The position numbers and the translations under genes were made by a program. A stretch of DNA of 18,062 bases from an uncultured Clostridia bacterium (lineage in GTDB: Bacteria > Bacillota > Clostridia > Christensenellales > Borkfalkiaceae): assembly GCA_958419945.1 (NCBI GenBank), contig CATZIC010000040.1, positions 1 to 18,062 on the forward strand, read 5' to 3'. Positions 1 through 7,756 of the stretch are shown here, piece after piece (position 1 is the stretch's first letter; every line of letters begins with the position of its first letter). The notes under the pieces were generated by a model that worked only from the letters and a program-made list of their open reading frames with translations, had not been told where the DNA came from and searched no databases.

Positions 1-1
1 G

Positions 2-1144
2 ATACCGAGAACATTGCATATGTCCCTTTCCGGAATACGTGGAATGAGCCTCATTAACACTCCGCCGGTAAAGAGAATTCCGGTACAAACTTACGTCTTA
101 GAGGAGAGCGATGCGCTCATACGAGACGCCGTTTTAAAGGAACTTTCACGTGGGGGACAGACCTTCATTTTATACAACCGTGTAGAGTCGATTGATGCGT
201 TTTACGGGCATATAGCCTCACTTTTGCCGGAAGCAAGGATTATAGTTTGCCACGGCCAAATGGAAAAACGCAGGCTTGAAAACGGCATTATGGCTTTCTA
301 TAACGGGGAGTACGACGTACTGCTTTGTACCACGATTATCGAAAACGGGATAGACCTTCCGAACGCCAACACACTTATCGTAATAGACGCCGATAAGTTC
401 GGGCTTTTCACCCTTTACCAACTTAAAGGAAGGGTGGGAAGAAGCGATAAAATGGCGCACGCATACTTTACCTTTAAGCCCGATAAAGTCATTACGGATC
501 CCGCATACAAGAGACTTTCCGCGCTTATTGAGCATTCCGAACTCGGAAGCGGTTACAAAATTGCCATGAGGGACTTGGAAATAAGGGGTGCGGGCAACGT
601 GCTCGGCAAAGAACAGCACGGACATATGGACAAGATAGGCTATGAGCTGTACTCAAAACTTTTACGAGAACAGCTCGGCGAGGTAACAAAAGATTACGAA
701 ACCGAACTCGATATCCGACTGGATTCATTTATTCCTAACGACTATATTTCGGTTTCCGCATCGAGAATGGACGCATATAAGCTTATTGCGGAAATTACTT
801 CCGACGAGGATAAGCAAAGGGTTAAAACCCAGCTTACCGAGGTCTACGGAAAACTTCCCGTGGAAGTGGAAAACCTTATTTCCGTTGCGGAACTAAAGTA
901 TCTCGCGGGCAAAATAGGTGCGATTAAAGTTACCGTTACCAAAGAAAGTGCCGTGATAGTTTTGAAGGATCTAAACGTTTTCGAGGGCGGCGGTCTACAC
1001 TTTGCGCTTTCGCAATTTAAGGATAACGCCGTACTTTCATTTGACGTAAATCCCATAATTACCCTTACGAAGATTAAAAATCCGCAAATCAACCTCGATA
1101 TGGCGATCGCATTTTTAAGGTGCGGTTTAGAAAATCAAAATTAG
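2..1144 (+). CDS. mfd: Transcription-repair coupling factor Mfd, C-terminal part (5' truncated by window edge)
   Basis: This is the last third of Mfd, the ATP-dependent translocase that removes RNA polymerase stalled at DNA lesions and recruits UvrA for nucleotide excision repair. The reading frame is open from base 2 and already encodes the family sequence IPRTLHMSLSGIR, so the TTG at 14 is internal and the gene begins outside the window. About 380 residues are present, against roughly 1150 for the full protein. Seen in order: the HGQM segment near 251-262, helicase motif V (TTIIENGIDLPNAN, about 329-370), motif VI (QLKGRVGR, about 419-442), the conserved RDLEIRGAGNVLG segment with EQHGH after it, and the C-terminal TRCF regulatory domain. 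No classic intrinsic terminator follows; the PrsA-like gene downstream has its own promoter. Identification is firm. Confidence 0.96.
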   Translation: MPRTLHMSLSGIRGMSLINTPPVKRIPVQTYVLEESDALIRDAVLKELSRGGQTFILYNRVESIDAFYGHIASLLPEARIIVCHGQMEKRRLENGIMAFYNGEYDVLLCTTIIENGIDLPNANTLIVIDADKFGLFTLYQLKGRVGRSDKMAHAYFTFKPDKVITDPAYKRLSALIEHSELGSGYKIAMRDLEIRGAGNVLGKEQHGHMDKIGYELYSKLLREQLGEVTKDYETELDIRLDSFIPNDYISVSASRMDAYKLIAEITSDEDKQRVKTQLTEVYGKLPVEVENLISVAELKYLAGKIGAIKVTVTKESAVIVLKDLNVFEGGGLHFALSQFKDNAVLSFDVNPIITLTKIKNPQINLDMAIAFLRCGLENQN

Positions 1145-1249
1145 CGGACCTTTAGGCTTTTTAGGCTGTAAAATTTCCAAATTAGCGCCTAGATTCAAAA
1201 ATAAATATAAAATAAATGCAAAATAGGTTGAAATAATACCCCAAAAACC

Positions 1250-1278
1250 TTGATTTACTTTTTCTAATTTAGTATAAT
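1250..1278 (+). promoter_or_regulatory. SigA-type promoter for the PrsA-like lipoprotein gene
   Basis: A -35 box TTGATT (1250-1255) and a perfect -10 box TATAAT (1273-1278) are separated by 17 bp. The expected start of transcription is near 1285, giving a leader of about 100 nt before the ATG at 1387. The promoter separates this gene from mfd, which ends at 1144. Confidence 0.8.
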
Positions 1279-1292
1279 AGACGAGTACAATA

Positions 1293-1374
1293 GCGACAAA
1301 AAGAAACTCCTCTTTGAAAAGTCGCAGAAAATTACTAATAATGCCGTCGGATTTTTCATACCGAAAATGCGACG
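1293..1374 (+). promoter_or_regulatory. Leader with two hairpins that can re-pair (possible RNA switch)
   Basis: Hairpin 1 pairs GCGAC (1293-1297) with GTCGC (1321-1325), with an inner AAAGA/TCTTT stem. Hairpin 2 pairs CGTCG (1345-1349) with CGACG (1370-1374), with an inner TTTTC/GAAAA stem, and ends two bases before the AGGAG ribosome binding site (1376-1380). The second strand of hairpin 1 is also complementary to GCGAC at 1369-1373, so alternative folds are possible. A regulatory role is inference. Confidence 0.4.
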
Positions 1375-1386
1375 CAGGAGAGTTTT

Positions 1387-3489
1387 ATGAAGAAACTTAT
1401 TGCAAAAATCGTAACTGTAATACTTTCGGCAACCTTCGTTTTGTCTTTGTTTGCCGGATGTAATTGGGTTACAACCGTACTTGACAGGGATATGGATCAG
1501 GTTGTCGCAACCGTCAACATTTCCCGCAATACCAAAGACGCCGACCTTAAAGGCAAACTCGACGACGACAAGATTTACAAAAGAGATCTCGTTGCCGGCT
1601 ATATGTCTTACGGATATCAGTACGTAACTCAAAACGGTTACACCACGAGCAGGGCTTATCAGATCGTTCTCGATAACATCATTTCCAACAAGGTCGTTAC
1701 CGAACTTGCAAGATACGAGTTGTCGAAGACCATGGAAGGCATTACCTTAAAGTTTACGGAAAATCCCGCAAATACCGGTCTTAATGCCGACTATGCTAAG
1801 CATCTTAAAGCATATCTTACCGATTACGAATACGCAAGCGCAATCTATATGGTTCGTTCCTCCGTCAACTCTATGGTAGACACTTTCGAGGAAGCGGAAG
1901 ACGAAGAGGATGAAAAGGAAGACGTAACTTACACGCCGCGTACTACCCCCACCAAGGAACAGGACCAGGATACCGACGAAGAGGCTTTGAAGGCAAGAAA
2001 GGCCACGGCGTATGAAATCCAGGTTGCGGAAGCGGTTTTGAATTATGACGAAGCGGAAACCGTTCCTCAGGCATTCACCGATTTGGTTGCCACCGAACCT
2101 TCCGTTTACGATCTTAATATGTACGTTTACCAAAACTACGAAATCGACTTCGATTCTTCAAGAGAAAGAAAACAGGGCGCAAGCAAACTTTTCGATTATC
2201 TTGAAACCAACGGTCTTAACAAAGAAGGGGACAGATGGGCGTCTGACGAAAACGGCCGTAAGTCCGATAAGGAAAAATATTTCGACATAAACGACGCCGA
2301 AAAATCCCTTAACTGCACTTACTTCCAGTCCCTTATCATTACACGTTTGGAAAGCGCACTTATCACAAAGTACGAAAACTCCCTCGTTAAGGGCATTGAA
2401 GACAGTGAACTTTCAACCGACGGACTTTGGCAGCAATACCTCGTTGAGTATGCAACGCAGGAAGCACTATATAGAAACGACGTAACTTCTTACGAAACAG
2501 CGTTAAGCAATGCGTCCGATACTTCCTTCGTTTTGTACACTCCTTATGAAAACGCTTACGGTTACGTTACCAACCTTTTGATTGGTTTCTCCGAAGAGCA
2601 GACCGCACTTTTGAAGGAATATTCTTCTAAGAAAGGCGTTACCGAAGCAGACGTTGTTAATTATAGAAAGGGCCTTCTCGAAAGCTTGCAGGCTTCAGAT
2701 CAGAGAACCACTTGGGTTCAATCCAACTACGGCACTTATACCGAAGAAACCACCGGCAAATTTACTTTCGGCGAAGATTACAGAACTTCTTCTTTAGAGT
2801 CTGTTAAGGACTTTATCGGTACCGTTAAAGCCACCGATAAGGAAGGCACTTTGGTTGAAGACAGCAACGGCGCAAAGAAAGGTAGCTGGAACTATTCCGA
2901 AGTTACCCCCACTAAGATCGGTTTTGCAGACTTTTATGAAACTTACGTTAAAGAACTTCTCGGCGACGCTTGCTACTACGAAAACGGCGAAGCTTTCGGA
3001 ATGGCAACTTATTCCGACGAACTTTACGATAAGTTCTGCGACTTGTTATTCGCTTTCAGCACCGACACCGGTTGCTTGAACAAAGAATACGGTTATTTGT
3101 ACTCCGATTTCACGTCTGCTACAACCTACGTTAAGGAATTCGCAGAAGCTTCTAAGCTCGTTGTTTCCAAAGGCCCCGGCGCTTACACCATCGTTGCAAC
3201 CGAATACGGCTATCACATTATTATGTGCACGAAGATCGTTTCCACGCCTTACACCACCGATGATGCCGGCAAGGCAGCGTTCACGACAGACCTCGAAAAC
3301 AAAAATACCCTTGCATATAACTATAGGGAAGTTAAGAAGAACGCCGTCGTTAATACCAAAATAAGCAAGTTCGTCGAAACCACGATTAATCCTTACGTTG
3401 ACGACGAAAATAAAGACGGTCAGTACGCAGTAACCCTTTACAAGAAAACTTACGACGATCTTATTACCGAGGAAGAAGAAGCGGAATAA
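1387..3489 (+). CDS. Large PpiC/PrsA-like (parvulin-type) lipoprotein, probable extracytoplasmic foldase
   Basis: The 700-residue product begins with a lipoprotein signal: KK, a hydrophobic stretch, then the lipobox LFAGC, with Cys25 as the expected lipidated residue. It should therefore be anchored on the outer face of the membrane. Near the C terminus (about residues 605-630) the sequence ATEYGYHIIMCTKI resembles the last strand of parvulin PPIase domains (family form TEYGYHII-V), and FSTDTGCLNKEYGY before it resembles the preceding part of that domain. PrsA proteins of this type help secreted proteins fold at the membrane-wall interface, and in many Clostridia such a gene follows mfd. It is about twice the length of Bacillus PrsA. 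An acidic, low-complexity linker lies at about 160-205 and the C terminus is EEEEAE. The ATG at 1387 has AGGAG six bases upstream. The lipoprotein call is strong; the PPIase function is probable, since the catalytic residues could not be confirmed by eye. Confidence 0.72.
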   Translation: MKKLIAKIVTVILSATFVLSLFAGCNWVTTVLDRDMDQVVATVNISRNTKDADLKGKLDDDKIYKRDLVAGYMSYGYQYVTQNGYTTSRAYQIVLDNIISNKVVTELARYELSKTMEGITLKFTENPANTGLNADYAKHLKAYLTDYEYASAIYMVRSSVNSMVDTFEEAEDEEDEKEDVTYTPRTTPTKEQDQDTDEEALKARKATAYEIQVAEAVLNYDEAETVPQAFTDLVATEPSVYDLNMYVYQNYEIDFDSSRERKQGASKLFDYLETNGLNKEGDRWASDENGRKSDKEKYFDINDAEKSLNCTYFQSLIITRLESALITKYENSLVKGIEDSELSTDGLWQQYLVEYATQEALYRNDVTSYETALSNASDTSFVLYTPYENAYGYVTNLLIGFSEEQTALLKEYSSKKGVTEADVVNYRKGLLESLQASDQRTTWVQSNYGTYTEETTGKFTFGEDYRTSSLESVKDFIGTVKATDKEGTLVEDSNGAKKGSWNYSEVTPTKIGFADFYETYVKELLGDACYYENGEAFGMATYSDELYDKFCDLLFAFSTDTGCLNKEYGYLYSDFTSATTYVKEFAEASKLVVSKGPGAYTIVATEYGYHIIMCTKIVSTPYTTDDAGKAAFTTDLENKNTLAYNYREVKKNAVVNTKISKFVETTINPYVDDENKDGQYAVTLYKKTYDDLITEEEEAE

Positions 3490-3540
3490 TTTCGTTTTAC
3501 TAAAAGCCAAACCTGTGAAAATTTGCGGGTAGGCAACAAA

Positions 3541-3573
3541 AAACAACTCACCGTTTTTCAGTGAGTTGTTTTT
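3541..3573 (+). terminator. Intrinsic terminator after the PrsA-like gene
   Basis: CAACTCAC (3544-3551) pairs perfectly with GTGAGTTG (3561-3568) around a nine-base loop. The flanking A-run and T-run extend the stem, and the T-run is at least seven long. It lies about 55 bp after the stop codon at 3489. Confidence 0.9.
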
Positions 3574-3623
3574 TTGTGTCTTTGTGTGCTTGATATTATT
3601 TTTTTAAATGTTTTTACGAAGGG

Positions 3624-3657
3624 AAAAGCCCTGGGACGAAAGGTCCGAGGGCTTTTT
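3624..3657. terminator. Long hairpin, probably a bidirectional terminator
   Basis: AAAAGCCCT (3624-3632) pairs with AGGGCTTTT (3648-3656), and inside it GGAC (3634-3637) pairs with GTCC (3643-3646) around GAAAG. T-runs of four to five follow on both strands. It lies downstream of the leftward HTH gene and after the rightward terminator at 3541, so it most likely ends leftward transcription. Confidence 0.6.
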
Positions 3658-3765
3658 GAGATTTAAATATTATATAAATATTATGGGTCGTTTTTTTGTG
3701 AAAAAATTTTTGTTGCAGGTTAAAAATTTGCTTTCAGAAATGCTTCTCATGTGGCTTTTAAAAGT

Positions 3766-4128
3766 TCAATTTGCGGAGACGAGGGCGGTAAGTTTTTCGG
3801 TTAAAGTAGCGATACTTGACCGAGTATCGTCGTCGGAGGAGATTCCGAAAGCTTCGGAATTATCTTGAAGAATAACAAGTAGCGATCTTAAAAGGCGGAT
3901 TTCGCCGTCGGTAAAATAGGCGTACTTAATTTTGTATTCGTCGGGCACGAAAAAACCGCCGTTTCTGCCGTGGATAACGGAAACGGGTATTTTTGCAAGG
4001 CTTAATGCGTCTATATAACGAAAAACAGTGCTTCGTGAGATTTCAAAGCGGTTCATAATATCGCTTACGGTAACCTTTTTACGAGCCAAAAGCATAAAAG
4101 TTAATTCTATAAGTATTTGGAATTTCAT
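3766..4128 (-). CDS. Small HTH_11/DeoR-type transcriptional regulator without a WYL domain
   Basis: The 120-residue protein is mostly a winged helix-turn-helix of the type at the N terminus of YafY/WYL regulators: MKFQILIELTFMLLARK, then a recognition-helix region around SRSTVFRYIDAL (about 31-42), and a wing ending in GGFFVPDEYK (about 57-66). Family members usually continue into a WYL ligand-binding domain of about 200 residues. Here the protein stops about 55 residues after the HTH, and I see no WYL remnant in the following sequence. It may be a complete stand-alone DNA-binding protein or an old truncation. The ATG has AAGGGTG just upstream. The gene lies 98 bp after murG on the same strand, but has its own promoter with palindromes around it, which fits autoregulation. 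Its target is unknown. Confidence 0.75.
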   Translation of the reverse strand: MKFQILIELTFMLLARKKVTVSDIMNRFEISRSTVFRYIDALSLAKIPVSVIHGRNGGFFVPDEYKIKYAYFTDGEIRLLRSLLVILQDNSEAFGISSDDDTRSSIATLTEKLTALVSAN

Positions 4129-4129
4129 A

Positions 4130-4153
4130 CTATCACCCTTTAATTTATGATAG
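4130..4153 (-). promoter_or_regulatory. Inverted repeat from the -10 box to the ribosome binding site of the HTH gene
   Basis: CTATCA (4130-4135) and TGATAG (4148-4153) are perfect inverted arms. One covers the -10 box and the other lies between the ribosome binding site and the start codon. This may be an operator, or an RNA hairpin masking translation. The role is inferred from position only. Confidence 0.4.
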
Positions 4154-4175
4154 CACGAAAGTTTTGTATAGTCAA
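4147..4175 (-). promoter_or_regulatory. SigA-type promoter of the HTH regulator gene
   Basis: Read on the minus strand, TTGACT (4170-4175) and TATCAT (4147-4152) are 17 bp apart, with a TG motif one base before the -10 box (extended -10). Transcription should start near 4140, about 11 nt before the ATG. Confidence 0.72.
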
Positions 4176-4215
4176 CGCCTTTATATAATTATAATGATAT
4201 ACTTATATAAGGCGT
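4175..4215. promoter_or_regulatory. 41-bp imperfect palindrome abutting the -35 box (candidate operator)
   Basis: The left arm ACGCC followed by TTTATATA (4175-4187) and the right arm TATATAA followed by GGCGT (to 4215) are complementary apart from one bulged base. The palindrome touches the -35 box of the HTH promoter and starts 12 bp after the murG stop codon. No T-run follows on the murG strand, so an operator is more likely than a terminator. Confidence 0.45.
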
Positions 4216-4226
4216 AATAGTTGCGC

Positions 4227-5264
4227 CTAAGCACCGTATTTTTTAATTACGGTTGCAATGTTTTCGTTTCCGCAAAGTTTACTGCACTTTTTCATGTTGT
4301 TGATATAGTAATTTCTTTCGTTATAGGTTTTGTCTATTTGGTTTACAAGGTACTTTTTGCTCAGGTTTTCTTCGTACAAAACGTTGCACATGCCCTTTTT
4401 GAGAAAGTATTTTGCGTTTAAAATCTGATCCCCACGAGAGGCCTTTTTGGAAAGGGGAATAAACAGTGTGGGGATAAAAAGACTCATAAGTTCAAAGCTT
4501 GCCCCCGCACCCGCACGGGAAAGACAGAGATCGCATGCGGAGTAAGCTAAGCTCATATCGTCAAGGTAACCCGTCTTATAATATCCTTCCGATTTTTCCG
4601 TCGCTAGGCCGTATCCGCATATGTGCAGAAGGTCATATTTTTTCAATAAGTCGGGCAATAGACCTGTTATCGCAGTATTTATGGTCTGACTTCCGCTGCT
4701 TCCGCCTATAATCAAAAGCACCGGTTTTTGACCGTTAAAGCCGAAATATTTAAGTGCGTTTTGCTTGTTTAGGGAAAACTCTCTTACGGGCGCACCTGTA
4801 AAAATATTGTTTTTAAGGCTTCTGCCTGCGTTTTCGAAAGAGGTAAGCACGTAGTCGCATTTTCTCGCCACGAGTTTGTTTGCAAGCCCTAAAGTATAGT
4901 CGGATTCGTGCGCTACTACGGGAATTTTAAGCTTGTGCGCCGCAAATATTACGGGCACGGAAACGTAACCGCCTTTGGAAAAAACAAGGTTCGGTTTTAG
5001 TTTTTTCAGTATCTTTTCGGACTCCCGTATTCCCTTTAAAACGTTCGGTATGATTTTGAAATTATCTAAAGTTATCGACCGCTTCAGTTTTGCAGTCGAT
5101 ACCGAAAAATACTCGAACTTGCCTGTCATTAACTTTTTTTCGATGCCGTCATATGATCCGATATAGTAAAATTTATCGAAACTGTCCTTTATATGCGGGT
5201 AAATGGCAAGGTGCGGTAGGGCGTGTCCTGCGGTCCCTCCGCCCGTTAAAACTATTGATTTCAT
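4227..5264 (-). CDS. murG: MurG: UDP-GlcNAc:lipid I GlcNAc transferase
   Basis: MurG adds N-acetylglucosamine from UDP-GlcNAc to lipid I, making lipid II, on the inner face of the membrane. The protein has 345 residues, normal for the family. The N-terminal G-loop TGGGTAGHALPH lies at residues 7-18. The YIGSYDGIEKKL segment follows, then FSKGGYVSVPVIFAAHKLKIP and AHESDYTLGLANKL, which are diagnostic. The second domain has GGSSGSQTIN for the nucleotide site and SRAGAGASFELMSL followed by FIPL. The gene stands alone with a regulator rather than in a dcw cluster, so a second murG elsewhere is possible. I see no strong ribosome binding site before the ATG at 5264 (only GGGTAG about 15 bases upstream). 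Identification is firm. Confidence 0.93.
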   Translation of the reverse strand: MKSIVLTGGGTAGHALPHLAIYPHIKDSFDKFYYIGSYDGIEKKLMTGKFEYFSVSTAKLKRSITLDNFKIIPNVLKGIRESEKILKKLKPNLVFSKGGYVSVPVIFAAHKLKIPVVAHESDYTLGLANKLVARKCDYVLTSFENAGRSLKNNIFTGAPVREFSLNKQNALKYFGFNGQKPVLLIIGGSSGSQTINTAITGLLPDLLKKYDLLHICGYGLATEKSEGYYKTGYLDDMSLAYSACDLCLSRAGAGASFELMSLFIPTLFIPLSKKASRGDQILNAKYFLKKGMCNVLYEENLSKKYLVNQIDKTYNERNYYINNMKKCSKLCGNENIATVIKKYGA

Positions 5265-5381
5265 AATATATATTATGCTACCCGCTTTATTTTTTTATAA
5301 AGGTTAGCGGAAATTTTCTTCTACATGAATTTTGCTAGCGGATAGTTTCAAAACTTAAAACAGGGAATTTTAAAAAAAGTA

Positions 5382-5410
5382 TTGAAAAAGGGGAAAAGTT
5401 GGTGTAAAAT
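5382..5410 (+). promoter_or_regulatory. Promoter of glpK, with predicted start at the ATG
   Basis: TTGAAA (5382-5387) and TAAAAT (5405-5410) are separated by 17 bp. The start of transcription expected seven bases after the -10 box is 5417, the A of the glpK ATG. There is no Shine-Dalgarno sequence at normal spacing, so the mRNA may be leaderless. Confidence 0.6.
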
Positions 5411-5416
5411 AATAGT

Positions 5417-6853
5417 ATGAGTAAGATTATAGGAATCGATGCGGGCACGACTTCCATACGTTCCGCATGTTATGACACGAAGACAGGCAAACTTAAAATC
5501 ATTAAGCAAAAGACGGTTGATCAGTATTATCCCCATCTCGGTTGGGTGGAAGAAGACGCCGAGGAAATCTTTTTATCAACCCTTTTATGCTTAAACGACG
5601 CGCTCGATTATTCCAAATTAAAGGCTAAAGGAATAGGGATTACGAACATGCGTGAGACCGTTATAGCCTGGGATAAATTTACGCAAAAACCCCTCTATAG
5701 GTCGATTATCTGGCAATGTCGGCGTACGAAAGAGTACTGCGAAAGAATGCCGGACAGTCAAAAAGCCCTTATAAAAGAAAAAACGGGGCTTATAGTCGAC
5801 GCTTACTTTTCCGCAAGTAAAATACGCTGGCTTTTGGATAACGTAGAGGAAGTAAAACGGGCTTTAACTGACGGCAGGCTTATGGTCGGCACTGTGGAAA
5901 CCTATCTTATTTACAGGCTGACGGAAGGCAGAAGCTTCGTTACCGACGTAACCAACGCTTCAAGGACTATGCTTTTCAACATACATACCCTTGATTACGA
6001 CGAGGAGCTTTTAAAGCTTTTCGGCATTCCGCGTGAAATTTTGCCGGAAATTATAGACAACGACGCCATAGCCGGCGAATATATTTATCAAGGTAAAAAG
6101 TTCCCAATCTGCGGGGTTATCGGGGATCAGCAATCCGCACTTTACGGGCAGGGGTGCTTATTGGAAGGCACCGGCAAAATAACTTACGGCACGGGTATGT
6201 TTTTGCTGTTTAACACAGGAGATTCCATAACCGATTCCCAAAGCGGAATATTGTCGACGGTTGCTTACAGGGTGGACGGAAAGGTTAGTTACGCCTTAGA
6301 AGGTTCCGTGTTTAACGCCGGCACCGCCATACAGTGGCTTAGGGATAAGATGGGACTAATTACCGACGCAAAGGAAAGCGAAATGCTTGCAAAATCCGTA
6401 AAAGACTGCGACGGCGTTTCCTTTGTGCCTGCGTTTACGGGGCTTGGCGCGCCGTACTGGAAGCCTGACGCAACCGGACTTATTACGGGCATTACGAGAA
6501 ACACTTCGAAAGCGCACATCGTAAGGGCTTCGCTTGAAGCAATGGCATTTTCCGCACGCCAACTGTTTTCCATTATGGAAAAAGAAAGCGGTATACGCCT
6601 TAAAGTTATCCGTGCGGACGGCGGTGCGGCGGCTAACGGATTTTTAATGGGATTTCAGGCGGACGAACTCGGCGTAAACGTTGAGGTTCCAATTCTTACG
6701 GAGTCTACGGTTCTCGGCGCAATCAAACTTTGCGCAAAAGGACTTGGGCTAGGTAGCTGCGAGATAAAGGGCGAGCGGGTGTTTTATCCCGACGCGAGCC
6801 ACGACAAAGAATATAATGATTGGCTTAAAGCCGTAGAGAGGTGCATTTTATGA
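5417..6853 (+). CDS. glpK: Glycerol kinase GlpK
   Basis: This FGGY-family kinase phosphorylates glycerol to sn-glycerol-3-phosphate with ATP in the cytoplasm. The 478 residues are slightly fewer than the usual 495-505. Seen: the N-terminal phosphate-binding loop GIDAGTTSIRS (6-16), GWVEEDAEEI (42-51), the glycerol-binding pair Arg79-Glu80 in NMRETVIAWD, IIWQCRRT (97-104), Tyr130 in DAYFSASKIRWLLDN, Asp237-Gln238 in GDQQSALYGQ, ALEGSVFNAGTAIQWLRD (293-310), VPAFTGLGAPYWKPDA (337-352) and the adenine-site segment RADGGAAANGFLMGFQAD (399-416). These glycerol-contact residues separate it from xylulose or gluconate kinases. Its stop codon overlaps the start of the next gene (ATGA), so the two are translationally coupled. 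No clear ribosome binding site precedes the ATG. Confidence 0.94.
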   Translation: MSKIIGIDAGTTSIRSACYDTKTGKLKIIKQKTVDQYYPHLGWVEEDAEEIFLSTLLCLNDALDYSKLKAKGIGITNMRETVIAWDKFTQKPLYRSIIWQCRRTKEYCERMPDSQKALIKEKTGLIVDAYFSASKIRWLLDNVEEVKRALTDGRLMVGTVETYLIYRLTEGRSFVTDVTNASRTMLFNIHTLDYDEELLKLFGIPREILPEIIDNDAIAGEYIYQGKKFPICGVIGDQQSALYGQGCLLEGTGKITYGTGMFLLFNTGDSITDSQSGILSTVAYRVDGKVSYALEGSVFNAGTAIQWLRDKMGLITDAKESEMLAKSVKDCDGVSFVPAFTGLGAPYWKPDATGLITGITRNTSKAHIVRASLEAMAFSARQLFSIMEKESGIRLKVIRADGGAAANGFLMGFQADELGVNVEVPILTESTVLGAIKLCAKGLGLGSCEIKGERVFYPDASHDKEYNDWLKAVERCIL

Positions 6854-7752
6854 AACGCTTGAATTTTACCGCTTTCGACGGAAAAAACATTTCTTACGTG
6901 GAATGGGCTGTCGACGAGCCAAAAGCCGTGGTTTTGATTTCCCACGGAATGTGTGAACATATATTGAGATATCAATATATTGCGGAAAAACTTAATATGG
7001 CGGGTTATCTCGTCGTAGGGGACGACCACCGTGGACACGGAGACACCGACCGCGACACCTTCGGCTACGCCGAGGGGGATATGTTTAACGACACTTTAAA
7101 GGATATGGCTACCCTTTGTAAGATTTACAAAGAAAAATATCCCGACCTTAAAATCATTCTTTTCTCTCATAGTTACGGCTCGTTTTTAAGTCAAAGGTTT
7201 ATCGAGGAATACAACTCGTATTTGTCGGGAATAATCTTAGGCGGAAGCGCAAACATGAAAGGTCCGCTTCCTATGCTCGGCGGTATGGTTGCAAAAATCG
7301 GCAGCACCTTTAAGGGTAAACAAAAACCTGCAAAACTTATAAACAGCATGACATTCGAAAACTACAAAAAACAACTTAAAAAGGCTTCGTTTATATCTTC
7401 GATTCCCGAAGAGGCAAAACGTTACGAGGAAGATGAAAGTTGCGGATTTATTTGCTCATATAATTTTTACGTGGGATTTTTTAAAGGTCTTACGCAGATT
7501 TACAAAAAGAAAAATTTGGAAAAACTCAATCCGAATATCCCTATGCTTATTATGAGCGGCGCAGACGATCCCGTCGGCGGATTTTCAAAACTTACCGAAA
7601 AGCTTTACCTTATGTATAAGGAATGCGGCGTAAAGGACGTTACTTTAAAACTTTACGACGGGGTACTTCACGAATATCTTAACGATACGTCGAGAGAGCA
7701 AGCTAAAAACGATATTATCGAGTTTTGCAATAAAGTCGTTAGTCAACAATAA
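6850..7752 (+). CDS. Alpha/beta hydrolase, monoacylglycerol lipase/lysophospholipase type
   Basis: The 300-residue protein belongs to the serine aminopeptidase S33/Hydrolase_4 group, which includes monoacylglycerol lipases and lysophospholipases. Seen: the oxyanion-side motif HGMCEH (32-37), DDHRGHGDTD (58-67), the nucleophile elbow FSHSYGSF with Ser108, the acid residue in GADDPVGG (probably Asp240), and His274 in GVLHEYLN, giving a full catalytic triad in the right order. There is no signal peptide, so it acts in the cytoplasm. The start is ATG 6850, which overlaps the glpK stop as ATGA and has GAGAGGTG six bases upstream; an in-frame GTG at 6841 lies within that binding site. Coupling to glycerol kinase suggests it releases glycerol from acylglycerols or glycerophospholipid products. 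The substrate itself is inference. Confidence 0.85.
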   Translation: MKRLNFTAFDGKNISYVEWAVDEPKAVVLISHGMCEHILRYQYIAEKLNMAGYLVVGDDHRGHGDTDRDTFGYAEGDMFNDTLKDMATLCKIYKEKYPDLKIILFSHSYGSFLSQRFIEEYNSYLSGIILGGSANMKGPLPMLGGMVAKIGSTFKGKQKPAKLINSMTFENYKKQLKKASFISSIPEEAKRYEEDESCGFICSYNFYVGFFKGLTQIYKKKNLEKLNPNIPMLIMSGADDPVGGFSKLTEKLYLMYKECGVKDVTLKLYDGVLHEYLNDTSREQAKNDIIEFCNKVVSQQ

Positions 7753-7756
7753 AAAT

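Noticed and set aside
14..16. TTG as a start codon of the first gene
   Set aside because: The frame is open to the left edge and the residues before it match Mfd, so the gene begins outside the window.
1145..1249. Intrinsic terminator for mfd (TTAGGC/GCCTAG)
   Set aside because: The stem is short, the loop is long and there is no T-run on the plus strand after it.
1264..1632. Minus-strand 122-residue reading frame over the PrsA-like promoter and signal peptide
   Set aside because: It is antisense to a clear lipoprotein signal peptide and promoter and resembles no family.
5305..5342. Direct repeat TAGCGGA between murG and glpK as an operator
   Set aside because: Only seven bases are shared and no palindrome or promoter overlap supports it.
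5348..5536. Minus-strand 62-residue reading frame across the glpK promoter
   Set aside because: It overlaps the glpK start and promoter, has no ribosome binding site and no recognisable family.
6841..6849. GTG start for the lipase-like gene
   Set aside because: The GTG is part of the GAGAGGTG binding site for the ATG at 6850, which gives the typical ATGA overlap.
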